Shown: positions 1 through 9,022 of the stretch, one piece after another
Layout: the number at the start of each line of letters is the position of its first letter
Position numbering within the stretch: position 1 is the first letter of the stretch
NCBI RefSeq assembly: GCF_007747655.1
Contig: NZ_CP036274.1
Location: 6,324,001-6,388,000 of the forward strand
Length of the DNA stretch: 64,000 bases
Reading direction: 5' to 3'
Source of the DNA: Anatilimnocola aggregata
GTDB lineage: Bacteria > Planctomycetota > Planctomycetia > Pirellulales > Pirellulaceae
Made by a program: the position numbers and the translations under genes
Notes under the pieces: generated by a model
What the model was told of the DNA's origin: nothing
What the model saw: only the letters and a program-made list of their open reading frames with translations
Database searches by the model: none

Positions 1-350
1 TCCCCTTGAGCGTTTTGGAAGGCCAACGTGATGTTGGCCGTTGCGCCCGGCTTGGTCGTGGTCGTGAAGCGGTACCAATCGTTGGCGTCGGCTTGAACAA
101 GATTGCTGAAGGTCTTGTTGCCGGTAAGCGTACCCAAGTTCCGAGCCGTGGTGCGCGTATCGTTTTGCTCGTAGGAGTCGTCGACCAACGTTGCGGCTTG
201 GGCAGAAGACCGCGACTTGTTGGTGGTGAAATTAGCCTGCTTCAAGGCAGCTAAGTCCAAGGCAGCCATCAGGCTTCGATCTTCTAAGCCTTCTATCTGC
301 AAGGGGCGAAAAAAAGACCGAGCACGCCTAGAGGGAGAGAGAGATCCCAT
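1..350 (-). CDS. Secreted PPC-domain protein, N-terminal fragment (cut by window edge)
   Basis: The reading frame opens at an ATG (350-348, minus strand) and runs off the left edge, so only about 116 residues are visible. It begins with an Arg/Ser-rich stretch and the motif LEDRSLMAA, which resembles the planctomycete LEPR-type N-terminal motif of exported or surface proteins. A pre-peptidase C-terminal (PPC)-like domain follows, with YEQNDT, ARNLGTL and NDWYRFTTT. The fragment is closely similar to the N-terminus of the next gene (601-2469, same strand), so the two are tandem paralogues. The catalytic part lies outside the window, so its activity is unknown. Confidence 0.8.
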   Translation of the reverse strand, partial: MGSLSPSRRARSFFRPLQIEGLEDRSLMAALDLAALKQANFTTNKSRSSAQAATLVDDSYEQNDTRTTARNLGTLTGNKTFSNLVQADANDWYRFTTTTKPGATANITLAFQNAQG

Positions 351-600
351 GTTCACACGTCAGCCTTCCCGGCAGACAGCCGTCAAAGAAGAGGTATCGC
401 AACGTTGCAGCGCGGCTACTAGATTTACCCGCCTAGCTCGCGCCAGCAAAATCGTAATATACTCACCCGTCGGAAAAAACTAGACAGAAGTTCCCCGAAT
501 TTAGCTATTTTCAAGCTGCCCCAACGGTGGCCACGAGAAATCGCCTCAATTTGTCTTCACCGAGCCGTTCTTGGAGCATCGCGAGCTCGCCTATTGGCGG

Positions 601-2469
601 TCACCAACCGGTGCAGTTACCACCAAAGTTGGCTTCTCCTGCAAACAGCCAATCGAGCGCGGCAAGTTGCTTGGCTGTGCTTGACAAATCGACCACGTTG
701 CTGCCACTCACCGAGTCCGCGCCCCCCTCAATTGAATGGCTAATCGGGTTAAATCGCCGGGTCGATGCCACCTCACTTAGGGCCTGTCCTAGGATTGAGC
801 CAAAATTTGATCGCGAGGCTGATGCTTGAACCGACGCACCATTGCTTGTCGAAGTTCCACTCACGAACAGGGTCGAGTTTGTTGGCGGGGAATATAGGTC
901 AGCTCGGGCATAACTGACCGAGTACCCCAGATCGGCGAGTGAGGCGATCGTGATCCTACTCAGAGGGCTAGACCCGGAGTTGATGAACCCCGTCATGATT
1001 TCGGTGCGGAATGTAGCTTCACCCCAATGCGCGTCGCGAGTGCCGCTGCCGCCGCCACTTTCAACCGGCACACCCGTCGCCCGAGTACCAAAAATCCCGT
1101 TATACGCCGCTACTGCCTGGGCTCCTGTATAGAGCGGATTGCTCGTTCCAGCTCCCACCAGCAGGCCGCGCGATTGCCACAAGGTGCCAATTCCAAGTAC
1201 ATGCCCCATCTCGTGGACAATCACGTTGAAGAGCGATCCATTCGCTTCCATCGAGGCCAAGTCGGCAGAATCGAACTCCATGTTGCCGTGATAGGGCAAG
1301 CGTGTGCCGCTGCTGCGCAGTCGGTCGTAGCCCGCCTGCCCAAGCACCCCATTCACGCCATCAATGACCGCCGAGCTCGCGTGAATCAGCAAGTCGTCGA
1401 CAGCCACGCCGTTGTAGGTCGCATTCGGCAAGTCGCCAACAATAATCGCTTCCCACTTGGCAGCGGCTCGCTCGAAGATCGCCCGCTGGCTGGCAGTAAA
1501 GCCGCTATACACAATTTGAATGTCGAAGCCACCTGCCGCAGGAGGTGACGCCGCCCGCACGGGCGCCACAATTTGCAGCGAGTAATTGGGATTCGTGGCC
1601 CCGGTAGCACTGTACACGCGCGCGAAATAAGTCCCTGCACCCAGTCCCGCGAGCGAGACTCGCTCAGAGTTGCCAGTTGTGTTCGACGTGGCCAGAACTC
1701 TGCCACTCGCATTCACCAACTGCAAAGCTAAGTTGCCCTGCGAGTTCTGAAAACTGAGCGAGACGACATTCGCACTACCGCCGGTCGCAGTGGTCGTGAA
1801 GCGAAACCAGTCATCTGAATCGGCCAGCACCAGGTTCGACAAACCCGCATTGGTCGAGAGTGTGCCTAAATTGGCAGCTGTTGCCAGCGTGTCATTTTGT
1901 TCATGCGCATCATCCTTGAGAGTCGCAGCCGGGAGCGTCGCGGTGCCCAGATTCACCGACAAGCTGTAACGGGGATTCGTAGCACCTTGATAACCGTACA
2001 CGCGCAAGTAATAGGTTCCCGCAGTCAAGCCGCTTAACGAGACACGTTCACTGTTCGCAGTGCTCTGCGAAGCCTTGAGTCGTTGACCGGATGCACCATA
2101 CAACTCCAGATCCAAATCGCCCTGCGAATTCAGGAACGTAAGCGAAACGTTCGCCGTCGATGCACCTTTGCCAGTCGTGGTAAAGCGATACCAGTCATTC
2201 GCATCGGCCTGCACCAGGCCATTCACTGTTTTATTGGCCGATAGCGTTCCGAGATTGCTGGCTGTCGCGCGCGTATCGTTTTGCTCATAGGCATCGTCAA
2301 CGAGTGCAGCCGCGAGAGCGCTACTCACACTGCTGTGTAACGAACCGGCAGACTTAGAACCTAGTGAGGCCAAATCGGAGGCAGCCATCATGCTGCGGTT
2401 TTCGAGAGCTTCCAAATGCATGGGTCGAGAAAACAAACGACCGCGCCGCGAGCGTGTCAGACAATCCAT
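601..2469 (-). CDS. Secreted zinc metalloprotease with two PPC domains (leishmanolysin-like)
   Basis: About 622 residues from the ATG; a GTG lies two codons upstream. The N-terminus carries a basic stretch and a LEALENRSMMAA motif typical of planctomycete exported proteins. Two PPC domains follow at roughly residues 60-175 and 187-300, each with YEQNDT/HEQNDT and DWYRF/DWFRF signatures. The catalytic domain (about 315-525) holds HEMGHVLGIGTLW, a HExxHxxG zinc site (His near 419 and 423), and a later Met-turn-like segment EIMTGF followed by LADLGYSV. This resembles leishmanolysin-related (M8-type) or metzincin peptidases. The last ~100 residues are Ser/Ala-rich with no recognised domain. It probably acts outside the cytoplasm. 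PPC domains are usually removed on maturation. Confidence 0.85.
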   Translation of the reverse strand: MDCLTRSRRGRLFSRPMHLEALENRSMMAASDLASLGSKSAGSLHSSVSSALAAALVDDAYEQNDTRATASNLGTLSANKTVNGLVQADANDWYRFTTTGKGASTANVSLTFLNSQGDLDLELYGASGQRLKASQSTANSERVSLSGLTAGTYYLRVYGYQGATNPRYSLSVNLGTATLPAATLKDDAHEQNDTLATAANLGTLSTNAGLSNLVLADSDDWFRFTTTATGGSANVVSLSFQNSQGNLALQLVNASGRVLATSNTTGNSERVSLAGLGAGTYFARVYSATGATNPNYSLQIVAPVRAASPPAAGGFDIQIVYSGFTASQRAIFERAAAKWEAIIVGDLPNATYNGVAVDDLLIHASSAVIDGVNGVLGQAGYDRLRSSGTRLPYHGNMEFDSADLASMEANGSLFNVIVHEMGHVLGIGTLWQSRGLLVGAGTSNPLYTGAQAVAAYNGIFGTRATGVPVESGGGSGTRDAHWGEATFRTEIMTGFINSGSSPLSRITIASLADLGYSVSYARADLYSPPTNSTLFVSGTSTSNGASVQASASRSNFGSILGQALSEVASTRRFNPISHSIEGGADSVSGSNVVDLSSTAKQLAALDWLFAGEANFGGNCTGW

Positions 2470-3020
2470 GTTCACACGTTAGCTTTCCCAGCAGAGCGCT
2501 GGCAGAAGAATTGAGTCAAAAGCAACGGCGCGACCACTGGTAAATCCTTTCCAGGTCGCGCTCGCAGCGTTTGCAAATATATCCGCAGCAATCAAGAACC
2601 TGGAGACGAGTTTCCGCTCAGGGGCACGTGAAACCCGCAATGAAAAAACGCTCGCGTTACTGGCAACGAATCAATGATTCGCTAGCGACGAAAGTCATCA
2701 CTGCGCGCATTTGCACCACTCGATGAACTGCTTCCCACTCCGCGTGCGCGCCCAGCGTACCGGAATCCCGCGACGCTATTGTCGCCATTACCAGCAGCCA
2801 GCCTTGCATGCCTCGCACGCGCTGGACATCGTCCCTTGCGACGCGCAAACCAGCGACCTCGATAGAAGCCGCTCACACTTGGCTCATGTCGCTTGCGCAT
2901 AGCAAGGTGCCGCCTTGCCAGCCGAAGTGGCCACGGCAGCCTCATTGCCAGTGGCCGAACCCAAGTGAGATACTGCGAACTGAGAATTCGGTTCGCGGCA
3001 AATTCACTGGGAGGACGGTC
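2470..3020. other. Intergenic region between divergent genes
   Basis: About 550 bases separate the metalloprotease start from the aldo/keto reductase start. Reading frames here lack a credible start, ribosome site or protein-like composition. The region must hold the two divergent promoters, but I could not assign -35/-10 boxes with confidence. A GGGAGGA ribosome-binding site sits just before the reductase ATG. Confidence 0.4.
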
Positions 3021-4052
3021 ATGGATTATCGACAACTTGGCGGCTCGGGGCTCAAGGTTCCCGTCCTCACCTTGGGCACAGGCACCTTTGGCGGCAGTGG
3101 CGAACTTTTCAAGGCCTGGGGCGATACCGACGTCTCGGAAGCCAAGCGACTGATCGACGTCTGCCTTGAGCATGGTCTGAACATGTTCGACTCGGCCGAT
3201 ATCTATTCGCAGGGAATGGCTGAAGAAATTCTCGGCCAGGCCATCAAAGGCCGCCGCGATCAACTTCTCATTTCCACCAAGGCCACCTTCCGCGCGGGTA
3301 AAGGGCCGAACGACGTCGGTTCGTCGCGTTTTCACTTGCTCAAGTCGGTCGACGGCTGCTTGAAGCGACTCAAGACCGATTACATCGACCTCTTTCAACT
3401 GCATGGCTTCGATGCCGTCGCACCAGTCGAAGAAACTCTCAGCACGCTCGACGATTTGATCCGCGCCGGCAAAATTCGGTACATCGGCTGCTCGAACTTT
3501 TCGGGCTGGCACCTGATGAAGTCGCTGGCGACCTCCGACCGCTATGGCTGGCCGCGTTACGTCGCCCATCAAGCGTACTACTCGCTCGTCGGGCGTGATT
3601 ACGAGCACGAACTGATGCCGCTGGCCCTCGATCAAAAGGTCGGCGCCGTCGTTTGGAGTCCGCTGGGCTGGGGCCGATTGACCGGCAAGATTCGCCGCGG
3701 CCAACCGTTGCCCGAGAACACTCGCCTGCAAAGCAAGCTGAACCGCGATATCGGCCCACCGGTCTCCGACGAGCACGTCTACAACATTGTCGACGCCATC
3801 GACCTGATTGCGAAAGAAACCGGCAAGACCGTACCGCAGATCGCACTCAATTGGCTGCTCCAACGTCCCTCGGTCGCTACGCTCATCATCGGTGCTCGCA
3901 ACGAAGACCAGTTGCGGCAGAACCTCGCCTGCCTCGGTTGGAATCTGACCACCGACCAGGTCAAGCAACTCGATGCTGCCAGCGCCACCACGCCAGCCTA
4001 TCCCTACTGGCATCAAAAGGGCTTCGCCGAGCGAAACCCGTTCCCGGTTTAA
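3021..4052 (+). CDS. Aldo/keto reductase
   Basis: 343 residues, NADPH-dependent oxidoreductase of the AKR superfamily (TIM barrel). The ATG is chosen because GGGAGGA lies 6-12 bases upstream and the protein then starts with MDYRQLGGSGLKVPVLTLG, the usual AKR N-terminus; the open frame extends upstream but without family similarity. Visible signatures are FDSADIYSQG (catalytic Asp and Tyr), STKAT (Lys), QLHGFD (His), GKIRYIGCSNFSGW, and a C-terminal IIGARNEDQLRQNL cofactor-binding segment. The closest type is the general Tas/YajO/YdjG-like stress AKR group. The physiological substrate cannot be read from sequence. It stands alone, followed directly by a tandem repeat array. Confidence 0.9.
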   Translation: MDYRQLGGSGLKVPVLTLGTGTFGGSGELFKAWGDTDVSEAKRLIDVCLEHGLNMFDSADIYSQGMAEEILGQAIKGRRDQLLISTKATFRAGKGPNDVGSSRFHLLKSVDGCLKRLKTDYIDLFQLHGFDAVAPVEETLSTLDDLIRAGKIRYIGCSNFSGWHLMKSLATSDRYGWPRYVAHQAYYSLVGRDYEHELMPLALDQKVGAVVWSPLGWGRLTGKIRRGQPLPENTRLQSKLNRDIGPPVSDEHVYNIVDAIDLIAKETGKTVPQIALNWLLQRPSVATLIIGARNEDQLRQNLACLGWNLTTDQVKQLDAASATTPAYPYWHQKGFAERNPFPV

Positions 4053-5440
4053 TTTCCACATTCTCGGTACCTCACTTCCCCGGGCCTGCGCAAATTTCGG
4101 GCGCACACGCGCTGGCCCATGCCGCACGACTCTGGTCGCTTTCCGGAAATTTCCACTATCCAAGTTGACAACTACTTCTTGAATCCCTTGTCAACGAACG
4201 ACTTAACTCAAAAACATCGCCCAACTTTCCATTTTCAATTTCCGGAATGTTCACCCGGGGTCGGGGCAAATTTCGGGCGCACACGCGCTGCCTTGGCCAT
4301 CGAACATTGTCCCGAAACTTTGTCCTGACCCGCTCCTGGTAACACGCCGATCGACTCCCAAAGCCAAACAGCCCGAGCCATTCCATCCGATGTGGGTCAG
4401 GACGATGTTCCGGGGCAACCTTGTTCGGCTGAAGATCAAATCCAGCTGCCCGGAAATCGCCCCGACCCTGGCGGGGCTTTCTGGAAATTTCCACTACCGA
4501 ATGTAACAACTCATTTTCGAATCCCTTTCCAACAAACGACTTAGCTAGAAATCCTCTCTTAAATTTCCATTTTCAATTTCCGGAATGTTCACCCGGGGTC
4601 GGGGCAAATTTCGGGCGCATACACGCTGCCTTGGCCATCGACCTCTGGGATCGAAACTTTGTCCTGACCCACTCCTGGTTGCACGCAGATCGATTCTCCA
4701 AGCCAAACAGCCCGAGCCATTCCATCCTATGTGGTTCAGGACGATGTTCCGGGGCAACCTTGTTCGGCTGAAGATCAAATCCAGCTGCCCGGAAATCGCC
4801 CCGACCCTGGCGGGGCTTTCTGGAAATTTCCACTATCGAATGTAACAACTCATTTTCGAATCCCTTTCCAACGAACGACTTAGCTGGAAATCCTCTCTTA
4901 AATTTCCATTTTCAATTTCCGGAATGTTCACCCAGGGTCGGGGCAAATTTCGGGCGCACACGCGCTGCCTTGGCCATCGACCACTGTCCCGAAACTTTGT
5001 CCTGAACCACCGCTGGTTGCGCGCAGATCGATTCCCCAGGCCAAACAGCCTGAGCCATTCCATCCGATGTGGTTCAAGACGATGTTCCGGGGCAACCTTG
5101 TTCGGCTGAAGATCAAATCCAGCTGCCCGGAAATCGCCCCGACCCTGGCGGGGCTTTCTGGAAATTTCCACTATCGAATGTGACAACTACTTTTCGAATC
5201 CCTTACCAACAAACGACTTAACTCAAAAACATCGCCCAACTTTCCATTTTCAATTTCCGGAATGTTCACCCGGGGTCCTGACCCACCCTTGGTTGCGCGC
5301 AAATCAATTCCCCAGACTAAACAGCCTGAGCCATTCCAGCCGATGTGGTTCAGGACGATGTTCCGGGGCAACCTCATTCGGCTGAAGATCAAATCCAACT
5401 GCCCGGAAATCGCCCCGCCCTTGGTCGCCAGTTCGGTCAG
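4053..5440. repeat. Tandem array of ~338-bp direct repeats
   Basis: Units share the landmark GGAATGTTCACCC at 4244, 4582, 4921 and 5259, giving periods of 338, 339 and 338. A degenerate unit with a central deletion (4053-4227) precedes them, and the last unit lacks about 75 bases after its GGAATGTTCACCCGGGGTC. Each full unit contains TTCGGGCGCACACGCGCTG, a segment around GCCAAACAGCCYGAGCCATTCC, and a GCCCCGACCCTGGCGGGGC hairpin (6-bp stem). Junction sequences alternate: U0/U1 and U3/U4 share CTCAAAAACATCGCCCAAC, while U1/U2 and U2/U3 share AATCCTCTCTTAAATTTCC. The period is not a multiple of three and open frames in the units are short, so coding is unlikely. Confidence 0.9.
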
Positions 5441-5802
5441 CGCGCAGCGGCACGTCAGCGAAATCTTCCTAAATAAATCATATCCACAATGTAATAGTTT
5501 GTCAATTATTATTTAATATAATACGCCTAAATGAACATTAATTGCAGATGACCGAAGCACTGACCCCAGGCCGGTCTTACGATACTTCCTTGCACCGCTG
5601 CGCCATCACCATCCGACGGCTATCTCGGCAATCGGCTCGCAGCGCTATACCTACACAAGACCAGTGATTCTCCCCAACTGCCACGCTAGCGTTCGTTGGT
5701 TTTCGCTCTTGTCGGGGGGCGACGACTGCGACTACATTGCACACCGCTAACGGGTGCGGCCGATGGATTTGGCCGCCAATTGCTTGAGGGGGAAGGAATC
5801 CA
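5441..5802 (+). promoter_or_regulatory. AT-rich leader and probable promoter region of lpxD
   Basis: After the repeat array the composition changes abruptly: about 5470-5535 is very AT-rich in an otherwise GC-rich window. It contains a TATAAT box at 5517-5522, with a poor -35 candidate about 17 bases upstream. The remaining ~270 bases to lpxD show no credible gene. A GGGGGAAGGA ribosome site precedes the lpxD ATG. The promoter assignment is inference. Confidence 0.35.
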
Positions 5803-6858
5803 ATGAACCTCACACTCTCCGAGATTGCCGATTTGGTGCAGGGAACGCTGCACGGCGACGAAGAGTTACTCATCACCGGCGCCGGGACTTTGGTCGCGGC
5901 TCGCCCGAGTGAAATCACGCTCGCCGATAATCCGAAACTGGCCAAGCAACTTGCTGCCAGCCAGGCCGCGGCGGTTATCGTACCGCTCGATTACGAGCCG
6001 GCTAACATGCCGTACATCAGCGTGCCGAACGTTCACGCGGCCTTTGCCACCGTCGTGCAATGCTTCCGCCCGCAGCGAACACGCCGCTCGGTCGGCATCA
6101 GCCCCTCGGCCTCCATTTCGGCGTCCGCTCGATTGTCGGCGGGGGTCGAAATTCATCCGCTGGCCTACATCGGCGACGATGTCGATATCGGCGAAGGGAC
6201 CACCATTCACTCCGGAGTGCGGATTCTCGAGGGTTGCCGCATCGGCGAGGGAGTTACGATTTATCCCAATGCCGTACTCTACGAAAACACGGTCGTCGGC
6301 GACCGCTGCAACATTCATGCAGGGGCGATCCTTGGCGCGCATGGCTTTGGCTATAACAGCGCCAGTGGGCAGCACGTCCTCTCGGCTCAGTTGGGCTGGG
6401 TCGAACTGGGCTGCGATGTCGACATCGGCGCTTGCACCTGTATCGATCGCGGCACCTATGGCCCGACGACAATCGGCGATGGCACCAAGCTCGATAACCA
6501 GGTGCAAATTGCTCACAACTGCCGCATCGGCCAGCACAACCTCATCTGCTCGCAGACCGGTCTGGCCGGCAGCAGTTCGACCGGCGACTACGTGGTGATG
6601 GGGGGCCAGGCTGGCCTCCGCGATCATGTGAGCGTCGGCGATCATTCGACCATCGGGGCCAAGTCGGGCGTGATGAACGATATCGCTGCCGGCTCGCACG
6701 TGTTGGGAATTCCGGCCACCGACGAACGACATCAGCTCAGCTGCATTGTCGCCGTGCATCGCCTGCCCGGTTTGCGACAACAGATCACGCACATGCAACG
6801 GCAACTCGAAGCCCTGCAAGCGCGCTTGCCCGGTGGTTCGCAAGCCGATGCAGCTTGA
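5803..6858 (+). CDS. lpxD: UDP-3-O-(3-hydroxyacyl)glucosamine N-acyltransferase
   Basis: 351 residues. LpxD transfers the second 3-hydroxyacyl chain from acyl-ACP to UDP-3-O-acylglucosamine in lipid A synthesis, in the cytoplasm. The N-terminal ~100 residues form the uridine-binding domain (LSEIADLVQGTLHGD, EITLADNPKLAKQL, AVIVP). Left-handed beta-helix hexapeptide repeats follow to about residue 320 (PSASISASARL, IHSGVRILEG, IGDGTKLDNQVQ). The catalytic His is in AHNCRIG at about residue 238, matching the E. coli position. The C-terminal helix ends LEALQARLPGGSQ. A strong GGGGGAAGGA ribosome site supports the ATG. The downstream lpxI suggests a lipid A gene set, interrupted by a repeat element. 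Confidence 0.95.
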   Translation: MNLTLSEIADLVQGTLHGDEELLITGAGTLVAARPSEITLADNPKLAKQLAASQAAAVIVPLDYEPANMPYISVPNVHAAFATVVQCFRPQRTRRSVGISPSASISASARLSAGVEIHPLAYIGDDVDIGEGTTIHSGVRILEGCRIGEGVTIYPNAVLYENTVVGDRCNIHAGAILGAHGFGYNSASGQHVLSAQLGWVELGCDVDIGACTCIDRGTYGPTTIGDGTKLDNQVQIAHNCRIGQHNLICSQTGLAGSSSTGDYVVMGGQAGLRDHVSVGDHSTIGAKSGVMNDIAAGSHVLGIPATDERHQLSCIVAVHRLPGLRQQITHMQRQLEALQARLPGGSQADAA

Positions 6859-6882
6859 TCGAAGTGTTCGACGCCTTTACAT

Positions 6883-7039
6883 AGCCCGAAGCGTCAGCGA
6901 GGGAGAACTTCGGTCCAGTTCACCATTCTCCCAAGACACTCCGGGTGCCATTGGCAGCTTGCCAGTGCCGAACTTCAACCAGGCATCAACGAGTCAATCG
7001 GAGTCATGCTCCACTTCACCCGCGCTGACGCGTCGGGCT
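6883..7039. repeat. MITE-like element, copy 1
   Basis: A 157-bp element ends in inverted repeats: AGCCCGAAGCGTCAGCG at 6883-6899 and the complement of AGCCCGACGCGTCAGCG at 7023-7039 (one mismatch), with partial matching continuing inward. The same terminal sequence, with G for C in GTSAGCG, bounds a 168-bp element at 54486-54653. The interior is not coding. It lies between lpxD and lpxI. Confidence 0.75.
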
Positions 7040-7058
7040 AGGTAAGACAAGTTCTCAA

Positions 7059-7928
7059 ATGACCATTTCCCCACCTAACTCGATCGGCTTGATTGCAGCC
7101 TGGGGACGTTATCCATTTGTGATTGCCGAGGCTCTCAAGGCCCAAGGGACCATCGTTCACTGCATTGGAATTGCGGGGCACGCCGATCCGCAGCTGAAAT
7201 CGCTCTGCGATTCCTACCGGCAATTTGGTGTCGCCCGTTTGGGCGGCGCAATCCGCCATTTCAGTCGCCTCGGCGTGAGCCGGGCTACACTTGCCGGCAA
7301 GATTTTCAAGCACAAAGTTCTCTACAGCCGCTTCGGTTGGCTCTCTCTGGTGCCGGACCTGCGCACGGTATTGGCCTTCACACCGGCCTATCTGACGCGC
7401 CGCCGCGACCGCAAAGACGATACGCTGCTCGGCATCATCGTCGACGAATTTGCCAAGGATGGAATTCACATGGCTCCTGCGACCGACTTCGCTCCGCAAT
7501 TGCTCGTTCCACCCGGCGTGCTGACGCGTCGCCAGCCCACCAAACTCGAACACGAAGACATTCGCTTCGGCTGGCGAATTGCCAAGGATCTCGGCCGGCA
7601 CGACGTGGGCCAAAGCGTCGCGGTGAAAGGGCAAGCTGTACTCGCCGTCGAAGCGGTCGAAGGGACCGACGAGTGCATTCGCCGTGCGGGATTACTCTGC
7701 CGCCAAGGAGGCTTTGCGCTGGTGAAGGTCGCCAAGCCACAGCAAGACATGCGGTTCGATGTTCCGACCATCGGCATCGGCACGATCGAAACGCTGGCTC
7801 AATCCCACGGCAAACTACTCGCCATCGAAGCGGGCAAGACCATCGTTCTCGATCAGGACGAAGTTGTCCGTCTGGCCAATCATCACGGCATTGCCATCGT
7901 CGCCATCGACGATGCGCAGTTTGAGTAG
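7059..7928 (+). CDS. lpxI: UDP-2,3-diacylglucosamine pyrophosphatase (LpxI type, DUF1009)
   Basis: 289 residues. LpxI hydrolyses UDP-2,3-diacylglucosamine to lipid X and UMP, doing the job of LpxH in lineages that lack it. Family signatures are the start IGLIAAWGRYPFVIAEALKAQG, the middle region DDTLLGIIVDEFAKDGI, and the C-terminal half with GQSVAVKGQAVLAVEAVEGTDECIRR, LVKVAKPQQDMRFDVPTIG and LAIEAGKTIVLDQ. Length matches the family. It follows lpxD on the same strand about 200 bases downstream; the intervening MITE-like element probably split an ancestral operon spacing. Confidence 0.9.
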   Translation: MTISPPNSIGLIAAWGRYPFVIAEALKAQGTIVHCIGIAGHADPQLKSLCDSYRQFGVARLGGAIRHFSRLGVSRATLAGKIFKHKVLYSRFGWLSLVPDLRTVLAFTPAYLTRRRDRKDDTLLGIIVDEFAKDGIHMAPATDFAPQLLVPPGVLTRRQPTKLEHEDIRFGWRIAKDLGRHDVGQSVAVKGQAVLAVEAVEGTDECIRRAGLLCRQGGFALVKVAKPQQDMRFDVPTIGIGTIETLAQSHGKLLAIEAGKTIVLDQDEVVRLANHHGIAIVAIDDAQFE

Positions 7929-7956
7929 ACGCGGAGCAATTATTCTCCGGACGAGT

Positions 7957-9015
7957 TCACCGAATATTCTTCAGCACGGCTTCGCCCATTTGCTGCGTCG
8001 TCAATTTGCCGCCAAGATCGGGCGTGGCTGAGCCTTGCAGCAATGTTTGCTCGACAGCTGTTCGCACCCGCTGGGCGGCCGTGGGTTGGTCGACGTGGTC
8101 GAGCAACATCGCCGTACTCAAAACGGCGGCAATCGGGTTGGCGATGCCGCGGCCCGCGATATCCGGCGCGGACCCATGCACGGGCTCGAACATCGAGGGG
8201 AACTTCTTTTCAGGATTCGTATTCGTACTCGGGGCCAGGCCCAAACCACCGGCCAGCACGCCGCCCAGATCGGTCAGCAGATCGCCAAACAGATTCGAGG
8301 CCACAACCACGTCAAACTTCTCGGGCCAGCGGACGAAGTTCATCGCACAGGCGTCGCAGTGTTGGCGTTCACTTTGAATGTCTGAATATTGCGGCGCTAG
8401 CTCTTCCAGCACTTCGTCCCACAGCACATAGGCATAGCGCTGGGCGTTCGACTTTGTGACCATCGTCAACTTCTTCCGTCGCTTGCGGGCCATTTCGAAG
8501 CCATAACGCAGAATTCGCTCGACACCCTTGCGGGTGTGAACCGCCGTCTGCACAGCGAACTCATCAGGTGTTCCGCGCTTCATGCGGCCGCCATTGTCGA
8601 CGTATTCTCCCTCGCTGTTTTCGCGCAGGACGACGAAATCAATCTCGTCCGGTCCCTTGCCCGCGAGCACGCTTTTCAAACCGCGATACAACTTCGCTGG
8701 GCGCATGCAGGCGTACTGATCGAAAGCCTGGCGAATCTGCACGAGGGGAGACAATGTCTCGTGATCGGGCAATAAGGCTGGCCAACCCACCGCGCCCAGC
8801 AGGATGGCGTCGAATGGGCGGACTTGCGCTAGAAAGTCCGGCGGCACCACGCTGCCATGCGTCTGCCAATATTCAATGCCCCACGGCAATGTCGTCAATT
8901 CCAAACGTAGATCAGCCTCGAGCGCTGCCACGGCTTGCAGCACGCGGACAGCCTCGGCGGTGACTTCGGGACCAATTCCATCGCCAGGATAAACGGCAAT
9001 CTTCAAGGTGGGCAT
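7957..9015 (-). CDS. Isocitrate/isopropylmalate dehydrogenase family enzyme (tartrate/D-malate dehydrogenase-like)
   Basis: 352 residues from the ATG at 9015, chosen because MPTLKIAVYPGDGIGPEV is the family N-terminus; an in-frame extension upstream would overlap the preceding gene. The enzyme oxidatively decarboxylates a 2-hydroxyacid with NAD(P) and a divalent metal. Signatures are LGAVGWPALLPDHETLSPLV, VVLRENSEGEYVDNGGR, TVVTKSNAQRYAY-like TMVTKSNAQ, ASNLFGDLLTDLGGVLAGGLGLAPS and FEPVHGSAPDIAGRGIANP. The RENSEGEY and WPALLPDHE features resemble the tartrate dehydrogenase/decarboxylase (D-malate dehydrogenase) branch more than LeuB; substrate specificity is inferred. It is 7 bases downstream of a small membrane gene, so probably in one operon with it and the M28 peptidase. 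Confidence 0.85.
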   Translation of the reverse strand: MPTLKIAVYPGDGIGPEVTAEAVRVLQAVAALEADLRLELTTLPWGIEYWQTHGSVVPPDFLAQVRPFDAILLGAVGWPALLPDHETLSPLVQIRQAFDQYACMRPAKLYRGLKSVLAGKGPDEIDFVVLRENSEGEYVDNGGRMKRGTPDEFAVQTAVHTRKGVERILRYGFEMARKRRKKLTMVTKSNAQRYAYVLWDEVLEELAPQYSDIQSERQHCDACAMNFVRWPEKFDVVVASNLFGDLLTDLGGVLAGGLGLAPSTNTNPEKKFPSMFEPVHGSAPDIAGRGIANPIAAVLSTAMLLDHVDQPTAAQRVRTAVEQTLLQGSATPDLGGKLTTQQMGEAVLKNIR

Positions 9016-9022
9016 GATGCGC

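Noticed and set aside
2682-4163. Long minus-strand frame of 493 residues.
   Set aside because: It is the antisense shadow of the aldo/keto reductase, which has clear family motifs.
4156-5398. Open frames of 62-117 residues in the repeat array, on both strands (for example minus-strand RGDFRAAGFDLQPNKVAPEH-type frames).
   Set aside because: They recur only because the DNA repeats, the period is not divisible by three, and no ribosome site or protein-like composition is seen.
4053-5440. CRISPR-like repeat array.
   Set aside because: Units are ~338 bases, not 25-40-bp repeats with unique spacers, and no cas gene is near.
7928-7957. CGGAG...CTCCG as a terminator between lpxI and the convergent dehydrogenase gene.
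   Set aside because: Stem of only five pairs and no T-run; not convincing.
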